From assembly GCA_001600095.1 (NCBI GenBank), contig BCIX01000003.1, positions 248,001-312,000 of the forward strand: 64,000 nucleotides of DNA, in the 5' to 3' direction. The DNA comes from Bullera alba. Its lineage: Eukaryota > Basidiomycota > Tremellomycetes > Tremellales > Bulleraceae. The position numbers were made by a program, and so were the translations under genes. Under the pieces are notes generated by a model, which was not told the DNA's origin, searched no databases, and saw nothing but the letters and a program-made list of their open reading frames with translations. Positions 10,637 to 22,361 of this stretch are shown one piece after another; within the stretch, counting starts at the first letter, position 1, and every line of letters starts with the position of its first letter.

Positions 10637-12180
10637 TTAGAAGCGCTGCTTCATCCTCGCTCCTACAGTCTTCAGATGCGCGTATACCTTACCTAGGGGA
10701 TGGTCAGTACCAAGCAATCCGAAAACATGGGCAGTAGCAGAGCAAGTGGGAGTTGAGGAGTCCGACACCTTTGGTCGCACAATGGCCTGGGAGGAGACAT
10801 GACAGGGCAGGGCTGGGAGGGAGCGTACTTACCAGGAGGAGAACCCAAGATGAGGGAAACGACGGCGTCTCTGGCAATCTTGATGTTCTGCACTGATCCA
10901 AGAATGTGGATGTGGCTATGGGAGGGGTCAGTACTGGGGTATAGCACTGCATGGGCGGAGAAAGCGTAAGCGGTGGCTGGATTTGACAGCTCTATGGTAA
11001 TCCCGTCGCGGTAGGAGGCAGCATGGAGTGGACGGGGATATGGATGGCGTGCCCGCGTGGCCGCGGACATTGATGTATAAGGAGGATGACTCACGTTTCG
11101 GCAAGGACGATACGTGTCCGACTGGCGTTCTCGATCGAAAACTTGACTTTGCCGCCTTCTCCAGCAATACGGCCTAGTGACGGTCATCAGCACGGCTCCG
11201 AGCAATCCGCATGAAGGCAGATGCTGAAAGCTGCGCGTTAGGAGCACTAAAGACTCACCAATGGCTCTGGAGAGATGGTCACCGTGTAGCGTTTTCACGT
11301 CCTTGATCTCGAAAGAGTCGAGGTACAGATCGTCCAACCTCAACAGGGCGAGGGCATCCTATGGATAATGCCGTCAGCAAACCTGAAACAGAAGTTGTGG
11401 CGCAGCCTGATGTGAGTTGTACTCTGAAGCCGTACGTGGAAGTACATCCCCAATAGTAGCGGTAGAGATGGGCACGGCTTCACTCACGTTCACGTCGAAG
11501 CCTAGAGCGTACGCCTTGACAAAGTCTGCGCCCTTCTGCACTGCTCCTGTGTCGACAGTATGCGCTGATGTCTATCGTCGGATCAGCTTGTCTTCTTTGG
11601 CTTTCGAGAGTACAGCTGGTTCCAGAAACGAGCCAGGCAGTGTCTCCTCTCGATGAGCTTTCACTCGGGGTGAAAATCCCACTCCCACTGCCCCTGCCCC
11701 TCCTGGAGAGACATCACCCACCTTGATCTCAACCGCCCTTCGCTTCACATTCATCCTCACTTGCAGCCCCAACATCTCCACCATTGGCGTGTAGAGGTTG
11801 ACCCAATCCCTCTTGAGCGGGCTCATCCTGTGAGGGGGTATAGGCACTCTTCTAAACTCGTTCTTCAAAACGCTCGACTGCGCAGCCGCCGATAATGGCT
11901 CGAATCCACTACCACTCGGGCCCGCACTTGTCGAGGCAGCACCGGTCGATGGTCCTGGTACCGCGGAAGACGAGGAGATGAGCACTTCATCGTCCTCGTC
12001 CATGGCATCGTCGTCTGCGACCCCGGTGAAGCCATTGGAGGAGGAGGAGGGCACTTGGGATGACGTGGCGGGGGTGGGTTTGGCCAGTGGAGCCTTTTTG
12101 GCAGATGAGATCAGGGAGATTGCGGGTTGAGGCTCGAGTTGCGACTGCAGCGCCTTCTGTCTGTGGGATTTGTGCGCCAT
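10637..12180 (-). CDS. PNO1: pre-rRNA-processing protein PNO1/DIM2 (KH domain)
   Basis: Start [11 protein letters not shown] at 12180; stop TAA at 10637-10639 after GARMKQRF. The spliced protein has a low-complexity Ser/Pro/acidic N-terminus of about 100 residues. The conserved body follows: [70 protein letters not shown] and [20 protein letters not shown]. It ends with [19 protein letters not shown] and [15 protein letters not shown]. These are the hallmark blocks of Pno1/Dim2, the KH-like factor that binds the 3' end of 18S pre-rRNA and positions Nob1 cleavage and Dim1 methylation (family knowledge). The apparent read-through after ..VEIK is an intron (GTGGGTGATG..CGACGATAG). At least five introns, all in phase. 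Confidence 0.93.
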
Positions 12181-12578
12181 AGTGGGGATGATCTGGGTGA
12201 GATTTGCGAGTTTGCAGTTGGATCGATGAGATCGAGCTTGTGATTGATGAGCCTCTTCTGTCGCGGGGTTATAGAACCGTCTCTGTCGCTGCCTAGTGTT
12301 GATACTCTTGTGAGGGACAGAACAACAACAGTCAATTGATAGTGGAACAAGACCCCCCTGGACCATCGTCTTCAACTTTTCCACCCGGCTCAGGCACGTT
12401 ACGTAAACACCATTAGTCTGGGTGGCAAATCTACCAAAAGTTGTCTCGCGCGTGTCCTTGGTCTCGTGCGTCTTTCCATCTCGACCTTCATCTTCATCTA
12501 ACTCTACCCGTACTGCTCCGTTCAAGAAGACTACACGATCCACCTTGCCCTCACCCCCTGGTGAGTAGTCGTCTCGAG
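12181..12578. other. divergent intergenic region PNO1 / RING ligase
   Basis: Shared promoter of PNO1 (-) and the RING gene (+). In-frame upstream ORF extensions exist on both sides (for example a Met at 12441 plus) but look like UTR; the conserved or natural starts are at 12180 and 12579. Confidence 0.5.
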
Positions 12579-14876
12579 ATGCCGGCAACGCGGAATCGAT
12601 CGTCGCGAACGGCGTCGGCAACTGCGGCCACCTCTTCGCCGTACTTCAACCCGAAGGCTTCGTCCCAAGGGGCCCCCGCGGCTCCGGCTCTGGCTTCAGC
12701 AGGCGCTGGATCCTCGCGACAGAGTACTGCCCAGTCGAACATCTTGGACGTTGGATCCAGTCCTTTGAGCAAGAAGGGCAAAAGAAGGGTGAAGAAGCGA
12801 GCCTCGTTGTTGGCCAACCAACCCTCCGAAACGGATGCTGCGGGTCAAAGCAAACAACCCGACCAGCCAAGCGAGGAGTTGAAGATGGAAGAAAACGTGG
12901 GAAAGGAGTCTAAGAGGAGGAAGAGAGATGACGTCAAAAAGGGGGATGATACAGCGGAGAAGGACGATGAGATCAAAGTCGACGCTGAGCCTTCACCTGC
13001 TGGAAAGAAGAAATCGAAGAAGAGGAGAAAGTCGATCAAGTTGGGGGAGTCTGAATCCCAGTCTGGGCCCTCTCAGCCTTTATCAACCGCCACGCCACTC
13101 GTCACCGCAACTGCCGACTCCAATGTCACCCTCGTCAACGATGCTGGGCAATCATCAACTCCCAAGGCCGACCCGTCGAGAACGGATGAATTGATGAAAC
13201 GCTTTCAAGCGCAGGGTGCCCGTGCGGCGAACAAATTGGCCAAGCCCCAAAAGACCATCCTCACGTCCAAGGACACTGGCGCTATTGACAACATTCGACC
13301 CAAGGCGCTACCCAAGCAGAGCCCGATTAAGCCTCAGCAATTGGATACCGTTCAGGTCCAGCTGTACGAGAGGAGGATTGCCAATATGACGAAAGAGACG
13401 GAGGCGCAGACCTCGAGTCTGAGGAAACAGTTGGAGCAGATGGAGAAAAAGCTGGCAGAAGCAGAGGAAAGGGCGCAAAACGAGAAGAAAGTGGCGCAGG
13501 AACAGCGCGATGCCTCAGCGAAGGTGGGTAGCGAAAGCAACGTCCAGCGGTGTATCTGACTCTTGTATCCGTAGGTCATCGAAAAGCACGAGAGGACGCA
13601 CGAGGCCCTGAAAGAGGCTGTCACTTGTGGAGTGTGCTTTGAGTCATACAATGACCCTCACATGTGAGTCGAACCTCGTCGAGAAGAACACCAAGGCTGA
13701 TGTGAACTAGTCTGTCTTGTGGGCACGTTGCGTGCAAGGGGTGGTAAGCTTTGCCTTGAGTTCGACGACACGATAGCTTGCTCACCTCCTATACAGCCTC
13801 CAAAACTGGTTTAAGACTGCTGGCGCCTACCTCCACGAAGTCCCCGACATCGACGAACCCGACGTCAACCTGGCGTACCGATCGAAGGTATGCCATATGT
13901 GTCGAGCCACCATCATCCGCCGCCCGGCTCGGATGTACCACCTTCGAGCAATCCTCGGGCCGCTAGATCTCGACGTACACCTACCTACACCGTCTCAAGC
14001 GACACACGAGGCCCAGAATGCGAAAGATGCGGACCCATGGCACAACCTCTTTCCGGTGGAAAAGGACAAGTACAAGATCTGGGACGAGGGGGACGGCGTG
14101 GAAAGGTGTCCCGAGTGCTGCTGCGAGATTGACGGCGGATTGTGCGAGGGCTGCGGAGTGGAGTTCAGCCAAAGTGAAGGGGAGGACGACGTGGATGATA
14201 GGTGGGAGGACGAATCCGAAGCATCGGGCCACGAGGTCTTCGGGTTGGGCAACGTCGACCTTGGGGAGATTATGGAGGTCGAGCCTGTGGATCTGTATGA
14301 CGACTCGGTCGGCCTGCTGGTCGACGGAAGTGACGATCAGTCCAGCGATGACCAGGACGTGGACTATGGACCTCCTGGCCCCCGAGGGGGAGTACGCGGA
14401 AATAGGAATGGACGAGTTGGACGACTTCCAGGGGGTGGAGGATACAATCGCGGAGGCCTTGATCTGGTCGACATTGCCGCGATCGACGACGAAGATGAAA
14501 TTGGCGAAAGGGGCGATTACCCAGACGAGCCGGAATCGGACTATGAAAGCAGTTTCATCGACGACGACGACGAAGAGGAGGCGGACGACACTCACGACGT
14601 CATTGAGATCATGAGTTCGGGGAGCGATGCTGGAGATGTCTCGGAAGAGGGAGCAGTCAGTGGGTCTGATGATCTGGCTCGAGGCGGATCAAGCGATGTA
14701 GAGGTGATTCAACAGCTTCCTGGCACTCAGCGAAGGAGTGCGGCCTCAAGACCGTGAGTAGCCCAACTGGCGATAACTGGTGGATGGGTAATGCTGATAC
14801 AGATGTGGCCAGTACCTCTAGCTCTTTGGCCCGCAGGAGGACCAGGATCATCGATCCGGATAGCGAGAGCGAGTGA
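12579..14876 (+). CDS. RING-finger E3 ubiquitin ligase with coiled coil and acidic tail
   Basis: Exon 1 (12579-13523) encodes a basic, Lys/Ser-rich N-terminus with NLS-like runs (SKRRKRDD, GKKKSKKRRKS) and a coiled coil near residues 265-315 (KETEAQTSSLRKQLEQMEKK). The next exons assemble a C3HC4 RING: C333-x2-C336, C348-x-H350, C353-x2-C356, and C388-x2-C391, with LSCGHVACKGCLQNWF in the middle. A second Cys cluster follows (ERCPECCCEIDGGLCEGCG), then about 200 very acidic residues with an SGSD/EE-rich tail ending DPDSESE. RING proteins of this kind act as E3 ligases. The NLS and acidic tail suggest a nuclear or chromatin role, which is inference. Resemblance to CHFR-type ligases is limited to the RING-plus-second-Cys-cluster layout; no FHA domain is seen. 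The last intron uses acceptor GGCCAG; the earlier ACAG would give a stop. Confidence 0.85.
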
Positions 14877-15297
14877 GCAATGGAATAGGGGAAGGGAGGA
14901 GGAGGCATAGTCGTGTTTCGATTCCGCATTCAGTCAAAGCATAGTCTCCTATCATACAATTAGGCCACATGGCCAAGTCACATTCACATGTCTGTATAGT
15001 ATGCCTACGTATCATTCATGTACACCCATGCTCCCATGCTCGCAAGCCTCGCGTCGCTCTGGCCATCGAGTCTGTCTATGCCACCCGCAAGGACCAGCCA
15101 GGAGCTCCGAGAAATCCGGAATGTGCGCCGGCTATCGTATCCCGGTGACCCACTCGAGCCCACTCGGCACTCGCTCTCCTGCTGTTGTCACCTGGCCTAG
15201 TCCGTTGGTGTTCACCTCTTCCCTCTTCTCATCTTATCAAGCCCTCTCTACCGCCTATCTACACAGAGACAGCAATCAGTCACCAGAAGACACCATC
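14877..15297. other. intergenic region
   Basis: Tandem space between the RING gene and the reductase gene, both plus. It holds a CT-rich stretch before the reductase start and no supported gene. Confidence 0.5.
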
Positions 15298-16933
15298 ATG
15301 TCCACGCCGACGACCAACCAGCGGCTGGTGCTGCACAAGCGACCGGAGAAAGGACCAGTCACATCCGAGACGTTTAAACTGGAGAAAGTCGACCTCAAGC
15401 CATTGGGCACAGGAGAAGTGCTCGTCCGAGTAGACTATTCTGCCATCGTCAGTTCATCCCCGCTAATAACGCTGCGATCGCTGATTTTGGTGTAGGAAGC
15501 AACTATGCGAAACTGGTTGAACGACGTGAGGAGCTATATCGAGCCAGTGAAACTAGGCGAGGTCATGCGTTCTCTTGGTCTGGGAAGGGTGATCAAGTCG
15601 AATGATGGAGGGTTCAAGGAGGGCGACTTGGTGAGTGATCAAGAGGGCTTTGCTGTAGTTGCAGTACCAAGACTGATGGGGTGATCAGGTATACGGTACG
15701 CTCAACTGGCAGGAGTACTGGCAAGGACCGGCCAAAGAGCTCCGCGTGAGACAGTGAGCACGATCAACAGGCTCTTTCGCCGCTGTATACTCATGCGGCA
15801 CTCATAGGACACCCCCGGGAGGCAAGGACATTGACCACCTAGGTCTATTTGGCATATCAGGTATGTCGGTTTCAACAGCTGTCTCATCTATAGTGGACGG
15901 AATCGTCAGCTGCTAACTTCATATACCAGGAATGACAGCTTACTTTGTGAGGCAAAGCCTAGTCCCTTGACATCCGCCTGACACCCAGCTCACGCTCTTA
16001 GGGCATGTTCGACATTGGCAGGCTGAAGGACGGCGAGACGGTCGTCATCTCCGGCGCAGCGGGCTCGGTTGGCTTGGTGAGTGCGATATCTCCTCAACCA
16101 GTTTCAGGACATGAGTATGTTGAGCTCACGCACTCTCGTAGATCGCCACGCAGATCGCACTTGCCCACCCCAAATGCAAGGTCATCGCCATTGCGGGTGC
16201 CGAAGATAAATGCGCAAAGCTCAAATCTATGGGCTGTCACGTCGTGCTCAACTACAAGGACGCCGATTTCAAGAAGAAGTTCAGGCAGTTCGGCCTGATC
16301 GACGTGTACTTTGACAACGGTGGGTCTGAACGCCATGTAGTTGATGCGATGCTGACTCTGGGATAGTTGGAGGGGAGATCTTGGACCTTGCGCTGGCTCG
16401 ACTCAAACCCTACGCTAGGATCATTGCCTGTGGTGCCATCTCGTCGTACAGGTGCGTCTAGCGAGATTACCCCACGTGCAGCCTCACTGACTCGTCTTCC
16501 TCTGCTCCCTCTTTTTCCCCTGGCCCTCTTAACCCCCCGGTGCCAATCACATCCCAACTTCCCCTCGCAGCGCGAAAGAGACGTACGGGCTGAAAAACTA
16601 CCCCACGCTCATCTCGATGAAAGCCCAGATCAAGGGTTTCATCGCTATGGACTACTCGGCGCGATACCCCGAAGCAAGGACCTACCTCGCCGATCTGCAG
16701 TCAAAGGGAAAGATGCCGTACGAATACACGTTCCTCCAGCCCAAGCAGGGGGATGCCAATGGCTTGGGACGCTGTGTGGAGGGTATGGACATTGTGAGCA
16801 GTGGTAAGAATACGGGCAAAACGTGAGTTTTGGGTGCCGATCCCGGTCAAGCTAGGTCATGAGCTGATGTCTGGTGCTCAGGATCGTGCAGATCTCCGCT
16901 GTGGGAGGGGAGAAGACAAAGGCGAAGTTGTGA
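15298..16933 (+). CDS. zinc-independent MDR reductase (prostaglandin/2-alkenal reductase-like)
   Basis: The protein starts MSTPTTNQRLVLHKRPEKGP. It reads through about nine exons with GEVLVRVDYSA, EATMRNWLNDVRSYIEPVKL, GLFGISGMTAYFGMFDIGRL, VISGAAGSVGLIATQIA, LNYKDADFKKKF, DVYFDNVGGEILDLAL and ARIIACGAISSY. It ends ISAVGGEKTKAKL with TGA at 16931-16933. This is the pattern of the medium-chain dehydrogenase/reductase subfamily that includes prostaglandin reductase 1, leukotriene B4 12-hydroxydehydrogenase and yeast YML131W. These enzymes reduce activated C=C bonds of enones and alkenals with NADPH and lack the catalytic zinc ligands, as here. AAGSVG is the dinucleotide-binding glycine motif. 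The likely role is detoxification of reactive aldehydes in the cytosol. Confidence 0.88.
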
Positions 16934-17147
16934 AAAGCCGGTGAATGTCAAGAAGGAACCGGTCGGAGATTTCGTTGGTACTTGTGCTAGAGATGCCAGC
17001 TTCCTGCGAGTCTGTCATGTTCATGCATTCGTTTGGGCTATGGCTATAGGCGTTGTATAGTCTCAAGGAGGCTCGTGATCACAGATGAGAAGGGCTGGGT
17101 CCATAGCCCCATACATTCGGTTTCTTCAGCCCCCTGCTCCTAACCAT

Positions 17148-17556
17148 CTATCGTCCCGGTTGCTTTGCCGAAGATGCAGGTGTTCGTGGCCGGGTTTGAG
17201 GTTTGGGATCAGGAACTAATCGCATCTGGATTGCCGCCGCCTCGTGCTGTTAATCAGCACCTCACCATTATCTCGACACTTTTTGCAGTTGTGCGCAACC
17301 CCGTTCGCTGGGCGATTGCCTGCCCACAGTCCTTCGCAGCTTGTTTCTTCGTCACAACCTTGACTCTTCCTAGCCTTCCCCCTATCCTGACAGCTTCGAA
17401 ATGTCCTGGCTCATCCAGCCACTTTAGCAGAGCGTCGGTCCTGCTTGGCCCACGGGTCGAAACAGTCTCTATTGTCTGATCAGGCGTATTGGGTTGTGAC
17501 TGCGATGGTCTCGGAGGGTCTTGAATGACTGCATGGAACGTGACGGTGCGCGGCAT
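17148..17556 (-). CDS. small hypothetical protein with DNA-binding-like helices
   Basis: An uninterrupted ORF begins MPRTVTFHAVIQDPPRPSQS and contains ALLKWLDEPGHFEAVRIG, KKQAAKDCGQAIAQRTG and LRTTAKSVEIM. The W..(E)PG-(K)K-(A)-RTAKSVE spacing resembles trihelix/Myb-like modules that are abundant in basidiomycete genomes, some linked to mobile elements. The ORF stops at 17254. One possible intron (GTGAGGTGCT..AATCCAG) would extend it to a stop at 17148-17150. The function and even the gene status are uncertain. It lies in a gap between a plus and a minus gene. Confidence 0.35.
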
Positions 17557-18032
17557 ATTAAGCAGATCGTGCGTGTGAGATGTCGAGCTGGCGATTAGAA
17601 TAATTCCGTGGCCCGGTGCTGTAGGTGATGAATCATGAAGGTGATTTGATGGTGATACCGTTCGAGAGTTCGCGCGAGTTCGACGACTTCGAAGAGCGAT
17701 CGCGAATTGGCGATTTCCGGGTGGCGATTTTTGGACTGTACGAAGACCTATCCTTCAACCTATCTTACCCATCCAATTGACTCTACTGATGCAAGAACAT
17801 GCAGACCTTGAACTGCGAATCATGGCTATGCTCTATCGATACATGCGGGGTGTCTATGCGACGAGTCATGCGGGATATCTTCTAAGTATTGACTATAACA
17901 GGCTGGGCGGCGCCCTCCGCCTTTGCGAAGCTTGGCTGAAGTTCGCATCTTCTCTTTCCTCTGAGGTGTCGAGGAGACGGTTTCGACCATGCAGCCTATG
18001 CACGGTCGTCCTATACCCTTCTCCTAGGCAGC
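17557..18032. other. intergenic region with GCGA-rich short repeats
   Basis: Near 17665-17735 the words 'GCGAGTTCGACGA', 'GCGATCGCGAATTGGCGATTTC' (in part) and 'TGGCGATTTTTGG' give a cluster of GGCGAT/TCGCGA words. No gene is seen. Confidence 0.4.
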
Positions 18033-20135
18033 CTAGACTCGTGGACCCTTCTCGTTGTGGTCGCCAACGACAGTTCCGCTGTCAACGGACGATTGTCGCG
18101 TCGACTCGTGGTTCACGTCGCCGGGGCTTCGAGTTGGCTTCTCGAGATTGTTGTACTCGCTGGCTTCGGCTGGTGGAAGCGTCGTGTCGGGCTCTCCAGA
18201 GTTCACGGCAGCTCCAAAGGTGTTGGAAGCCTCGGCGTCCGCCGCTCCGCCGTGAATATCGTACCTTTCGGTCAAAGTGGCGATCTGGTGGTCGGTCAAC
18301 TTGGGCAGCTCGTCGGCAATGATAGTCGGTCGTCTCTTGAGGATGTGGGCATGGGCAAAGAGCACGTCGAGCTAGGAACGTCAGCGCGCGCTTTATCTCG
18401 TCGTACGGGTCTGACAAGCTCACCTCCTCGAGTGTTCGACCTGTGAAGGATGTCAGCACAACTTCAACGGAATCGAAATTCGAAATTTTGGTGACTCACC
18501 AGCAGTCTCGGGGTAGAAGAAGTAGATGAATGGAAGGAAGATACAGTTGGCAATGGCGAAGATGAGGAAGGTGTACGATCCAATCGAGGCAGTCATGGTT
18601 GGAAGCACCTGGACGACCAAGAAGTTGGAAAGCCAGTTGGTCATGGTGGAGATGGCGTTGGCCTGGGTTCGAACAGCCATCGAGTTGAGCTCGGCCGGGT
18701 AGAGCCATGGCAGCGGGAGCCAGGTAGCACCGAAGAAGGCGATGAAGAGGTATAGACCGACGGCACCACCCTTGGCGTTCTGGGCACCTCCAGCTCGGAG
18801 ACAGGCAAAGGTGATGAACATGGCACCTCCTTGACCGACAGTTCCAATCAAGAACAGCTTTCGTCGACCAACCTTCTCGACCAGAAGGAAAGAGGTCAGG
18901 GCGAAGATAGCGTAGACAACGGCCAAAACACCACCAAGAATTAGAGCCAATCGGTGTTGACCTGGGATGATCTGGTTCTCGAACAAAATGGTAGAGTAGT
19001 AGATGACAGCGTTGCAACCACCGAGCTGCTGGAAGAGTTGGGTCGAAGCTCCCACAAGAGCTCGTCGAAGGTGCTGCTGCTTACCGCCCTTGAGGATTTC
19101 ACCCTTGGTGTGAGCGGTGAGCGAGTTCTGAGCGGCGATGGCGTCGGAGATCTTGTTCTTCTCCTCGATGCAAGTGGGGGAGTCGACCGAGGTAGCGCCA
19201 AGAGCAGCGATGACTCGGATGGCCTCCTCATCGTATCCGTGAGCCATGAGCCAACGGGGCGATTCTGGCAAGACCCAAACACCTCCGGCGAGGATAAGGG
19301 CGAAGACAATCTGGAAGGCGATAGGGAACCTCCACGAGACGGACGACTAGAGTCAAGTTGGTCAGTTCTCAGCCCCTGTTTCTGGACAAAGCCTAGCTCA
19401 CGTCGACATATGACAGTCCGAAGTCCATCCAGTATGCGATAACGGTACCGACAGCAACGGTGGAAGCCTCGATACAGATGAGGAAACCACGGTTGTGGGC
19501 CTTGGACGACTCAGCGACCCAAGATGGGATGGTGGCGGTGTTGGCGCCGTTACCTAGTCCAGTGACGACTCGACCGATGATGAATTGGACGAAACCACCG
19601 ACGTTGCCATTTGACACTCCTGGTCCAAAGGCAGCGACAGAGATGACAGTGCCGATGATCATGACGAGAGCTCCGAGGAGCATCATCCTCCTTCGTCCCA
19701 TGCGCTCTCCAGTGAAGTAGGCGAACAGGGCACCGAAAAAGCAGCCAACTTCGTAACAAGCAGTAACGGATCCCTGGACGGTACCAGCGTGGACGTCATC
19801 TGGGTTGGCTTGGTAGGTCTGAGAGGAGGGTCAGCGAGTGCACAGTTGTGCAAGGGCAATCGCCTGGTCGGACTTACAGCTGGGAACTCCCGGTTGAATT
19901 GAGGCGAGGCGATGATACCGGACATCAGACCTAGGTACCAGTCAGTGTACTGGGCCCAGCTAAGTCTCATTATCAACTCACCCTGATCATAACCAAACAA
20001 GGAGAAACCGGTCGTGGCAATGGCGACAATGAAGTATAGCAAGGCATTGCCGTTCCTGCCTCCAAACTTGACGAGCTTGCTAGGCTCCTGCTTGTTAAGA
20101 GCAGCGGCCTTCTCGTTGCTGTACGAGAGGACCAT
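18033..20135 (-). CDS. MFS sugar transporter
   Basis: The protein starts MVLSYSNEKAAALNKQEPSK. It has about 12 hydrophobic segments and the standard sugar-porter motifs: TTGFSLFGYDQGLMSGII in TM1, FTGERMGRRRMML after TM2, GRVVTGLGNGANTATIP in TM4, and LPESPRWLMAHGYDEEA. TM7 carries FQQLGGCNAVIYYSTILF, followed by KVGRRKLFL, LYPAELNSMAVRTQANAI and IYFFYPETAGRTLEE. The C-terminal tail (residues after LDVLFAHAHILKRRP) is long, hydrophilic and Ser/Glu-rich, which suggests regulated turnover. The family is the Hxt/Rgt2-type hexose and related sugar permeases. The substrate cannot be read from the sequence. Introns are few and fall at standard donors. A TATA element (20301-20310) lies about 165 nt upstream. 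Plasma-membrane location is expected. Confidence 0.9.
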
Positions 20136-20300
20136 GTTGATAGGTGTCGACTTTGTTTGGCGAGGCTGTAGTGTCGAGTGGGATCAAAACCGTTGAAGCG
20201 AATTCGTGTACGTCGCTGAGAGTGTGAAGACCGGAACGAAGGACGGTCAAACAGAAGGAGTGGATCAACAACACCTCTCGGATCCCTGCACTACTTGGTC

Positions 20301-20310
20301 TTATATATTC
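20301..20310 (-). promoter_or_regulatory. TATA box of MFS transporter
   Basis: GAATATATAA on the minus strand, about 165 nt before the ATG at 20135. Confidence 0.5.
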
Positions 20311-21042
20311 GTCAACAGTCGGGTCGGGTAAACAGATCAAGACACTCTGAAAAGAGGGTGCAAAAGTTTTCACCTTGTTTTCCACCCGACATCTAGGACC
20401 ATGAGATCAGGTCACTCCTCCTAGTTCCTCCTCCACTCCTCCTCCTCCTTCGCCCCACATGAAGTCTCCAGCGATCACCCTGGCGACATCCACATGGCGG
20501 CATGACGAAGCTGTCGGTGCTATGCGGCTTATCCGACTGGCTGACGGCTATCACACGAGATGAAGTTATGCTTCCTCTTGCGAAGTGCCCGAAACCGGCA
20601 TTAAGCTGCGTCTAGGGTGAGCGCTGGTGAGCGGCTGTATGTCATGCTGGAGCATGCTGGTCGTGCGGAATTAACGATAGATCAATTAGCTGCAGGGCAA
20701 CCGCGTAAGAGGCTTGCCCGGTGAGAAGGAAGGCGTTAGAGGTTGTCACGGCCCCTCTCCTCCAGCTCCTCCGCCCATCTTCTGAGCTCGCTGCTCCACT
20801 GGACATCGATAGAAAGGGTTAGCAGCATTCAAGTTATCTCGCTAAAAAAAGAGGATGGGAGACCGACCTAAGACCGCCCGACTGAAAAAATGTATTTTGG
20901 GCGAAAGAGCCAAGACTCGCCACCCGAAGATTGACGTCACTTCCTGATTCCAGGGTCAGGGCAGGCGGCTAACAAACCTGCCGGCGGCAACAGCCGGATC
21001 CGTACGGATCTCACCGTTCCTCGAAGTGGATCCTGCCCTATC

Positions 21043-21073
21043 CCGCCAGGTCCTGCCAGGTAGTGCCAGGTCC
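21043..21073. repeat. GCCAGGT(CC/AG)T triplicate
   Basis: The words GCCAGGTCCT, GCCAGGTAGT and GCCAGGTCCT are directly adjacent (10-bp period, one variant copy). Positions are approximate to a few bases. Confidence 0.6.
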
Positions 21074-21368
21074 TCTGCTGCCGACTTCGCAGCTGAAGAG
21101 GACATCGGGAGCTCGGGAGGATCAGCTGCTGCAGATGCATCGGAGAGCAAGGAGGCGGAGGACAGCAGACGCGAAATTCTCACTAGTAAACTTACGGCTC
21201 CACGACTGCTCTGTGGATTTTCAAACCAGCCCACCGCATCTCGGACGATCGGAGCAGCGTGCGGGGATAGCGGACTTTCGGCCGCGGGGCTACCTAGGGC
21301 TACCTTGAAACCTTCCCCTTCTATCTCGCCAGCTATCTCACCTTCGGTGGAGGTCTGTAGAGGTCTAT

Positions 21369-21420
21369 GAGGGTAGATGAGGGCTGATGAGGGTAGATGA
21401 GGGCTGATGAGGGTAGATGG
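21369..21420. repeat. 20-bp tandem repeat, 2.5 copies
   Basis: The unit GAGGGTAGATGAGGGCTGAT is present two and a half times and is flanked on both sides by related AGGTCTAT words (GGTCTGTAGAGGTCTATGA before, GGAGGTCTATC after). It is non-coding. Confidence 0.8.
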
Positions 21421-22361
21421 AGGTCTATCTAAGTCTATGGCCTGTGTTTGAGGGAGTTCGAGGGTCGCAGATTGTCAGGGCTGGGGTTTCGGGTCTATGG
21501 GCGAGCGGGGCGATTCTGGCGAGTGGAGCTGGGTTCGGTTAGAGCGGCGAAGACCCCGTGAGACGCCAGAGGAGCAGCGATGGCTGTTGCTGGGCCACTC
21601 TGAGGAACCCTAGGGCCCTCCAGAACCCCAGTTTCACTGGCTGTTTCGCTGGTAGCTTACGGAGGCTTACGGTTGTTGTTGGTTGTTGTTTCACGAGGCT
21701 GCTATAGAATTGATCCTGATTGTCTCCGCAGGCTCACTTGCGGGAGAACGAATGGAGACTGGGTCCTACTGGGTCCCATTCGGTCCCCCAGTTTGTCCGA
21801 CAGGTCTATCCCAAAAGGTCTCTTCGTGGCTAGTATAGGCTAGGACAGATAAAAGAAGACGAGAGTCGGCTCAAAAGATCCATCCACCCAATGCCGTCCA
21901 TGCAGCACATCTTGTGACACATCACTTTGACGAGGATCAACAGTCTAATCAATTCTCCGTGATTAGATAACACAGCTGGCTTTGCCATCCGGGATCGACC
22001 TCAGTCTTCCGCGGCAGTCTGCGCCACACCCTTCGTACTCCGCTTATGCTTTATACATGCGCCTCCAGCTCACCTCATGCATCTTTGTCTCGTCTTTTCA
22101 CATCTTGGCGATACCAAGCATGCTCGTATCTACTATCTATCGCTCAGAGGGACACGTTCTCCAGTGATTCGCTGAGATTGCAAAATTGACGGATCTGTTG
22201 CGAAACCTCCAGCCGTGACGTCATGACCGTTGATGCGATCGATCGTTCCTGCGCGGGCAGAGATCTGTTTGTTGACAAGACGATGCGATACGATAGCGAT
22301 TCCAGTTTCTAGCAGCGTTAGATCTAGCACCCACTTCACCCAAGCTGCGTCAATCTGATTG

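Larger units (their letters stand above)
20136..22361. other. 2.2-kb gene-poor divergent region
   Basis: Contains the promoters of the MFS transporter (-) and photolyase (+) and the repeats listed separately. The ORFs in it (for example 21026-21370 plus) are Ala/Ser-rich low-complexity without domain features. I found no RNA gene. Confidence 0.5.

Noticed and set aside
14018..14614. 198-residue plus ORF inside the RING gene
   Set aside because: It is the +1 shadow of the acidic exon of the RING ligase.
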